Shown one piece after another: positions 37,301 through 40,978 of a stretch of 40,978 nt of DNA. Numbering within the stretch: the first letter of the stretch is position 1; each line of letters begins with the position of its first letter. The notes under the pieces were generated by a model. The model was not told where the DNA came from, made no database searches, and saw only the letters and a list, made by a program, of their open reading frames with translations. The translations under genes and the position numbers were made by a program. The stretch is from Bacteroidota bacterium (GTDB taxonomy: Bacteria > Bacteroidota > Bacteroidia > Bacteroidales > JABHKC01), in NCBI GenBank assembly GCA_018692315.1, contig JABHKC010000165.1:1-40978 (forward strand), written 5' to 3'.

Positions 37301-40300
37301 AATTTATATTAATGAAGGAAATGATATTTTCAATGAAATAACTACAGCAAATATTGATGGAGTTGAAAACAGCGTAACAGATTGGGGCGATTACGACAAG
37401 GATGGCGATCTTGATATTTTAATAGTTGGCGGCTCGAATAATTCGACTGCTATGTGCAAAATTTACAGAAATGACGGTAATAATATTTTTATTGAATTAA
37501 CAAATCTAAACTTGGAACAGTATTATGATGGAGCTGCTGCCTGGGGCGATTATGATAACGATGGCGACTTAGATTTTATTTATTCCGGAACCAAAATTAT
37601 AAATCAGGTTTATACCAAAATTTATGAAAATAAGGGAAACGATATTTTTGAACCATTAGTTGGAGCAAATATTACAGGATTTTACGACAATTCTATTGCC
37701 TGGGGCGATTACGACAACGATAGTGATTTAGATATTCTGATTTCCGGCAGAACAACTACTTATTCGGGTGATGCTGCAAGCAAAGTTTATAAAAATAATG
37801 GGAATGGAAATTTCACAGAATTGACAAACCTTCCTTTTGTCCAGATATATAAAAGTGAAGTTTCATGGGGCGACTATGACAATGATGGAGATCTTGATAT
37901 TCTATTAAACGGAACAACCAGTTATTCGGGTAGTGAATATCATTCTAAAATATACAAAAACATTGGAAATGACAGTTTTACTGAATTAATCGGAATGCCA
38001 TTTGAAAACCTCGGAGAGGGTTCGCTTATTTGGGGCGATTACGATAACGATGGCGATTTAGATGTTTTTAGTTCTGGCAAATCAGGTCCTTGGCAAAACA
38101 TTATTATCAAATCAATAATGTATTTAAATGAAGGAAACGATATTTTCACAGAATCGGAAGGCTATTATTTAGAAAATGTTTACAATAGCTCAATAGTCAG
38201 TGCCGATTACGATAACGATGGCGATTTAGATATTCTACTCACCGGGCTAAATCAATCAGAAGAGCCAGTTACAATTTTGTATAAAAATCACACTTTTATT
38301 CAAAATAATCCTCCGCAAACTCCTACAAATATTAGTAGCGAAATTGTTGCAATAAATGAGACAAAACTAAGCTGGAACAAAACAACAGACGATAATACAC
38401 CTCAAGATGGTTTAAGCTATAATGCTTATATATATAAAGTTGGAGGCGATACCGTTTGGAGTTCTATGGCAAATATCAATACAGGTTTTAGGAAAATTCC
38501 AAAAATTGGAAATTCCAATTTGGATACTACTTGGACAATCAATAGTCTTGAAACCGGACTATATAAATGGAGCGTTCAAGCAATTGATAATTCATTTTTT
38601 GGTTCTGAATTTGCAATTGAAGAAAGCTTTGAAATATTTACTCAAATTGATGAAACAATTCTCGATTTCGGAAGAGTTCCGCTGCACCCAAGCCTTGATT
38701 CTATATTGTCTGTTAAAATTAAAAATTCTGCACAAAACTCTCTCTCTATCAACAATATTGTTATAAATTCTCCTTATAGTCATAATATCCCAAACCTTCC
38801 TTATACAATTGCACAATCCGATTCCTTGATTATTGATGTTTCTCTTGATCGCAGTCATCTTGAAGGAAAATACTACGACACTTTAGAAATATATTTTGCA
38901 CAATACAATCACTCAACTGAAATTATTTTAAAAAGTTATTTAGCTAGATTTACAGAACTCCCGGGCTTAAACTTGCCGGAAATTTCTAGGGGTACAACAG
39001 CTTGGGGCGATTATGATGGCGATGGCGATCTTGATGTTCTCCTTACCGGAAGATATTCTATTATTGATATTACAAAGCTTTATAAGAATATAGGCAACGA
39101 CAATTTCCAACAAGTTGTAGGTTTGCCTTTTGCAAATGTTATGAATAGTTCGGCAGCCTGGGGCGATTGCGACAAAGACGGCGATTTAGACCTTTTCCTA
39201 TCAGGATATACTGATAATGGACCAATTTCCAGGATATATAAAAACGAAGGTGATGATCTTTTCACTGAAATGTCTTTCCCATTTCCAAATTTAGAATCTG
39301 GAGCAGTAGCCTGGGGCGATTACGATAATGATGGAGATCTTGATATTTTACTATCAGGAATGATGAGTTATCAAAATTATTTTACTTATATCTTTAAAAA
39401 TGCAGGGGATTTTGATTTCAATCTAATAAGCACTCCCAATATTCCATATCTTAGAAAATCTTCAGTTGCATGGGGCGACTACGATAAAGATAACGATTTG
39501 GATATATTAATTTCCGGCTCAAGTAGCACAGAAGATATTTGTAATGTGTATAAAAATATGGGAAATGATACATTTTCCGCATTAGCTGAATTCTCTGTTT
39601 CCGGAGACTATGGAACAGTTGAATGGGCAGATTTCAACAACGATGGATATCTTGACATTTTATTTGCCGGACAAAATAATTTTAATTCAGAAATTTACAT
39701 ATATTTGAATCAAGCAAATGATACTTTTATTAATATTTCAAATTTAGAATTATCAGGAGCTCGCTATGGCAAAACCACTTGGGGCGATTGCGACAACGAT
39801 GGCGATTTAGATATTTTTACTACAGGTGAAAATTCATCGGAACACATTACAAAAATATACAAGAATCAAGGGAACAATGTATTTACTGAAATGGGAGGTT
39901 CCGATTTAGTTGGAGTCCAAAATAGTTCTCTATCTCTTGGCGACTACGATTTCGATGGAGACCTGGATTTTATTCTTCTTGGCGAAAAAGACACCTATAA
40001 TAAACTATGCAGAATTTATAAAAACCATAGTTACACTACAAATAATCCACCTTTGGCACCAAATAATTTGTCATCTGAAATAAATGACACCATCACTAAT
40101 TTGTCATGGGAAAAATCTACAGACGACCATAGCTCACAAAATGCTTTGAGTTATAATGGATATTTATACAAAGTTGGTGGCGATACAATTTGGAGTTCTA
40201 TGTCGGATATAAATTCCGGATTTAGAAGAATACCTGCTTTGGGTAACGCAAGCCTCAACACTTCCTGGGCTATCAAAAATCTTAGTTCCGGAAACTATCA

Positions 40301-40907
40301 CTGGAGCGTTCAGGCAATCGACAATTCTTATTCAGGTTCTCCATTTGCTCCCGAGCAGCTTATTTCTATTTTTGGTGTAGATTTCGTTGCAGATACTACC
40401 ATCGGATATGCTCCACTTCAAGTTCAATTTACCGACCTGTCCACCGGAAACATATTACTTAGATATTGGGATTTTGGCGATGGAAATACAAGTATGGATC
40501 AAAATCCAGTCCATATTTTTGCAGATACCGGTTCATACACAATCCAACTAATAGTGTCCGATGGAGTAGAAATAGATACATTGATAAAACTAAACTATAT
40601 TTTTGTAGAAGAAGGAACTTTTGTACCAAACTTTGCGGATTCAAAACCATTCATTCTCCACCAAAACAAACCAAATCCTTTTGCAGAAACAACAGAAATT
40701 TCGTTCTACATCCCAAAACAAACTGAAGTTGAAATTTCAATTTATAATATTCTTGGAGAAAAAATTCAAACTCTTGTATCAAAAACTTACTCAATCGGGG
40801 AGCATTCAATAAAATTCAATTCAAAAAATTACAATCTAGGAACATATTTTTATAAAATGACTTGCCCTGATTTTGTTGACACAAAAAATATGATTATTTT
40901 GGAATGA
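31323..40907 (+). CDS. Giant T9SS surface protein: SprB repeats, five FG-GAP/VCBS propellers, FN3 and anchor domains, PKD
   Basis: This is a 3194-residue exported protein. After the signal peptide (about 1-25) come two SprB-type repeats (about 50-190, GGTPPFSYLWSTGDT and GGNTPYSFLWSNGET). Five blocks of seven FG-GAP/VCBS repeats follow, at about 193-563, 783-1153, 1370-1731, 1950-2326 and 2541-2904. Each repeat has a D-x-D-x-D-G calcium-type loop (WGDYDNDGDLD). Each block is followed by an FN3-like domain starting NNPP. The first four FN3 domains are followed by a choice-of-anchor-type domain (PN.[IV]DFG ... GDS). A PKD domain (about 3018-3100, WDFGDGNTS) and a T9SS sorting domain (about 3106-3194, KPNPFAETTEISFYI) end the protein. 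It is probably a calcium-dependent adhesin or matrix protein; the ligand is unknown. Confidence 0.93.
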   Translation: MERKLIITVITLFLAFCINSKTISAKIEKYENSEMNLNNTIVLSYNISDYNGYNLSCFGENDGFIQAIASGGTPPFSYLWSTGDTIADLQNLAAGTYYLTVSDFNSQIVTDSISLSQADELYISPYIYQTSSIGATDGSISIYISGGNTPYSFLWSNGETNEDLSNIQTGLYSFTVSDANSCFAIDSFLVPEGIFHEVSGLNIIGIEDASVDWGDYDNDGDLDFIFSGTIDGSSTNAITRIYKNQGNDVFSILAASNIEDLCKGTVSWADYNNDGLLDFLATGYTYLNERKSIIYRNNGNDTFTEITSANIEGIAYSSVDWGDYDNDGDLDILIAGSSVSNYYSTKIYKNNGNDSFTELTNLSLIGITYGEAKWGDFDKDGDLDIFLSGRTSLDRISTIFSNEGNDNFSQISGLPFVVVAYSSVAWGDYDSDGDLDLLLTGNEDYYSSDAIVKIYKNNGNFDFSELSGLFSNGIYNGSVAWGDCNNDGLLDVILTGDCSYSFVMNKILKNNGDDTFTDLYYFPLGHLDNSSIDIGDYDNDGDLDIIETGYYNSNTNLFKLFKNDINSTNNPPSAPENLQTSFLSFNKLQLSWNQTTDDLTPQNGITYNFYLRKVSGEIIYNSMADINTGYRKISESGNAAFDTSFTVQYLDTGVYIWSVQAIDNCYLGSEFAITDTFEIQVKITPNLIDFGTLTTSISDTSQFISIFNLSQDTIVIDSLNLLEEPFSIGFNTFPIEILPGDSIFIEISINQAFTNGFYNETLNIYSSDFSSPILFEVLGGISLYEIVTGTNIEGVQGSIAEWGDYDNDGDLDLLLFGQIYNYPNTIYKNKLYKNNGNDTFTEIAEFPAIQSTDDIEWGDYDNDGDLDFIVAGRISYYDGLTKIYKNNGNDTFTELVVNDLEQVRDGAVAWGDCDNDGDLDILLTGERNSYYPISKIYINNGNDNFSALSNISIEWIEDSEQKWVDFDNDSDLDFLLSGIDNANNKITKLYINEGENSFTESQTAFQGFIDASIACGDYDQDGDIDILICGSTDYNNAGIMTKLYKNQGNNQFLDIIGFSIPEVYNQSIAFGDYDNDGDLDVLISGSNSWTQAISRIYRNEGNDIFTEVKTLPFEGISFGTAIFGDYDNDKDLDVFLSGSNALGQPVCNIYKNYCLTENNPPTPPTYLEISITGFNDVKLAWNPASDDHSLQNSLSYNVYLYKIGGDTIWNSMSNISSGNRKIVSMGSTNLDTSWTINNLVAGTYAWSVQAIDNSFIGSEFALEDTFETTINISPNSVDFGQNLPNINDTSIRYTISNFGQNTITIDSLSQISQPFSYTTTSLPYQIIPGDSLIIHISFNRMHEDGYFEQSLNIYSSVSLEPTVLNIEGEIHYFTEVQGNNIEGLYEGITDWADYDNDGDLDFIIAGRTSSWNVKYTRVYQNFGNNSFVYLPSTPFSGVSNGSTSWGDYDNDGDLDVLLTGSQYSSPSNISRIYKNLGNGNFSLLTDLYGMSLSEGEWADFDNDGDLDILISSNYYGTKLYKNEGNDIFTEMADLGFPNNGGAIDWGDYDNDMDLDVLFYSGNSDCIVYRNDGNDTFYEISISTLSVNTKPRAYWSDLDNDGDLDIFLLRTTTSYNSSDVSAFIYENIGNDNFSEITGLSMIAPIDGSVDLGDYDNDGDIDIFLCGKKDYSPKSWIYKNNGNFSFTEFPLSSITGATGSSSKWGDYDNDGDLDLLLTGHDGTDIISTVFKNNCLAQNNPPLSPQNLNSFATRNDEILLSWDKSTDDVTPQNSLSYNSFLYKVGGDTIWSSMSDNTSGLRRIPDNGNASKDTSWLINNLNFGTYNWSVQTVDRAYSGSEFAIEASFEMNILIESETIDFDTVSISNISDTTKYFTISNFSQNDIILDSIKIENNVFSCGINNFSYTILSGDSLQIPIIMHRTQIGYSESVIDIYISQFPLPSQILAKGSVSQFVKVEGLQFQQIANGYVSWGDCDNDNDLDILLTGSTNSDTISRIYINEGNDIFNEITTANIDGVENSVTDWGDYDKDGDLDILIVGGSNNSTAMCKIYRNDGNNIFIELTNLNLEQYYDGAAAWGDYDNDGDLDFIYSGTKIINQVYTKIYENKGNDIFEPLVGANITGFYDNSIAWGDYDNDSDLDILISGRTTTYSGDAASKVYKNNGNGNFTELTNLPFVQIYKSEVSWGDYDNDGDLDILLNGTTSYSGSEYHSKIYKNIGNDSFTELIGMPFENLGEGSLIWGDYDNDGDLDVFSSGKSGPWQNIIIKSIMYLNEGNDIFTESEGYYLENVYNSSIVSADYDNDGDLDILLTGLNQSEEPVTILYKNHTFIQNNPPQTPTNISSEIVAINETKLSWNKTTDDNTPQDGLSYNAYIYKVGGDTVWSSMANINTGFRKIPKIGNSNLDTTWTINSLETGLYKWSVQAIDNSFFGSEFAIEESFEIFTQIDETILDFGRVPLHPSLDSILSVKIKNSAQNSLSINNIVINSPYSHNIPNLPYTIAQSDSLIIDVSLDRSHLEGKYYDTLEIYFAQYNHSTEIILKSYLARFTELPGLNLPEISRGTTAWGDYDGDGDLDVLLTGRYSIIDITKLYKNIGNDNFQQVVGLPFANVMNSSAAWGDCDKDGDLDLFLSGYTDNGPISRIYKNEGDDLFTEMSFPFPNLESGAVAWGDYDNDGDLDILLSGMMSYQNYFTYIFKNAGDFDFNLISTPNIPYLRKSSVAWGDYDKDNDLDILISGSSSTEDICNVYKNMGNDTFSALAEFSVSGDYGTVEWADFNNDGYLDILFAGQNNFNSEIYIYLNQANDTFINISNLELSGARYGKTTWGDCDNDGDLDIFTTGENSSEHITKIYKNQGNNVFTEMGGSDLVGVQNSSLSLGDYDFDGDLDFILLGEKDTYNKLCRIYKNHSYTTNNPPLAPNNLSSEINDTITNLSWEKSTDDHSSQNALSYNGYLYKVGGDTIWSSMSDINSGFRRIPALGNASLNTSWAIKNLSSGNYHWSVQAIDNSYSGSPFAPEQLISIFGVDFVADTTIGYAPLQVQFTDLSTGNILLRYWDFGDGNTSMDQNPVHIFADTGSYTIQLIVSDGVEIDTLIKLNYIFVEEGTFVPNFADSKPFILHQNKPNPFAETTEISFYIPKQTEVEISIYNILGEKIQTLVSKTYSIGEHSIKFNSKNYNLGTYFYKMTCPDFVDTKNMIILE
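31900..40365 (+). repeat. Five intragenic super-repeats of about 1.73-1.78 kb
   Basis: The NNPP boundary codons lie near 33027, 34793, 36528, 38304 and 40041, so the period is 1735-1776 bp. Within each unit a core close to TGGGGCGATTATGATAATGA recurs about every 160 bp, seven times. The repeats are diverged in the third codon position and in the strands between cores. That suggests old duplication followed by selection on the loop sequence. Confidence 0.85.
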
Positions 40908-40967
40908 TTTGTTGAAAATGATGACAATAACACAAAAAATATAAATGTTAATTAAAAACTTAGTCAT

Positions 40968-40978
40968 ATGAAAAATGT
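40968..40978 (+). CDS. Possible start of the next gene, cut by the window edge
   Basis: ATGAAAAATGT at the right edge would begin with Met-Lys-Asn, a usual start for exported proteins. Only three codons are visible, so it is a guess. The 60 nt before it, after the giant gene, show no clear terminator. Confidence 0.2.

Noticed and set aside
31900-40040. CRISPR-like or satellite array from the regularly recurring GGGGCGATTATGA-type core
   Set aside because: The period is about 160 bp, spacers are homologous to each other, and the whole stretch is one open frame of VCBS repeats.
1-40978. tRNA, rRNA or riboswitch genes
   Set aside because: No cloverleaf with conserved T-loop or known riboswitch core was noticed by eye in any gap; a covariance-model scan would be decisive.

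Overview
The window looks like chromosome of a Bacteroidota bacterium, probably environmental. It is AT-rich. Several exported proteins end in type IX secretion (T9SS) sorting domains with a 'PNP' motif. There is a GWxTD protein and SprB-type repeats, and some promoters fit the Bacteroidota pattern TTG, 19-20 nt, TAnnTTTG. No rRNA, tRNA, CRISPR array or integrase gene was seen.

Left part (1-6640) is accessory DNA. A DUF4062 protein, an AlbA_2/Schlafen-type ATPase and a type I DNA methyltransferase (hsdM) form a defence-like block, but no hsdS or hsdR is in view. Next come a small membrane protein with an ABC ATPase, then a haloalkane dehalogenase-like hydrolase. Each of these units ends in a related, hairpin-bearing 3' tail, so the block looks like a cassette array.

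Middle part (6652-20711) is mostly ordinary chromosome. It holds a T9SS cargo protein, a TrmH-type methyltransferase, sucC, cysQ, a family 2 glycosyltransferase, a hexapeptide acyltransferase and a very large propeller/outer-membrane-barrel protein. These are followed by a short TauE-type membrane protein, an ABC-F ATPase, a GWxTD lipoprotein and rlmB.

20712-28602 is repeat-rich. A GDSL/SGNH-like T9SS protein lies between two copies of the same dispersed repeat; one copy is bounded by 20-bp inverted repeats. A tiny membrane protein follows. Then comes a pseudogene broken by a nonsense codon, a frameshift and a 171-bp MITE. A large secreted protein of unknown function, an Asp-box (BNR) T9SS protein and a second MITE complete this part.

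The right part (28603-40978) has a TPR histidine kinase and a LuxR-type response regulator, transcribed leftwards. They diverge from a giant gene encoding a 3194-residue T9SS surface protein. By manual count that protein holds five blocks of exactly seven FG-GAP/VCBS repeats, read here as five seven-bladed beta-propellers joined by FN3 and choice-of-anchor-type domains. The first bases of a further gene may lie at the right edge.
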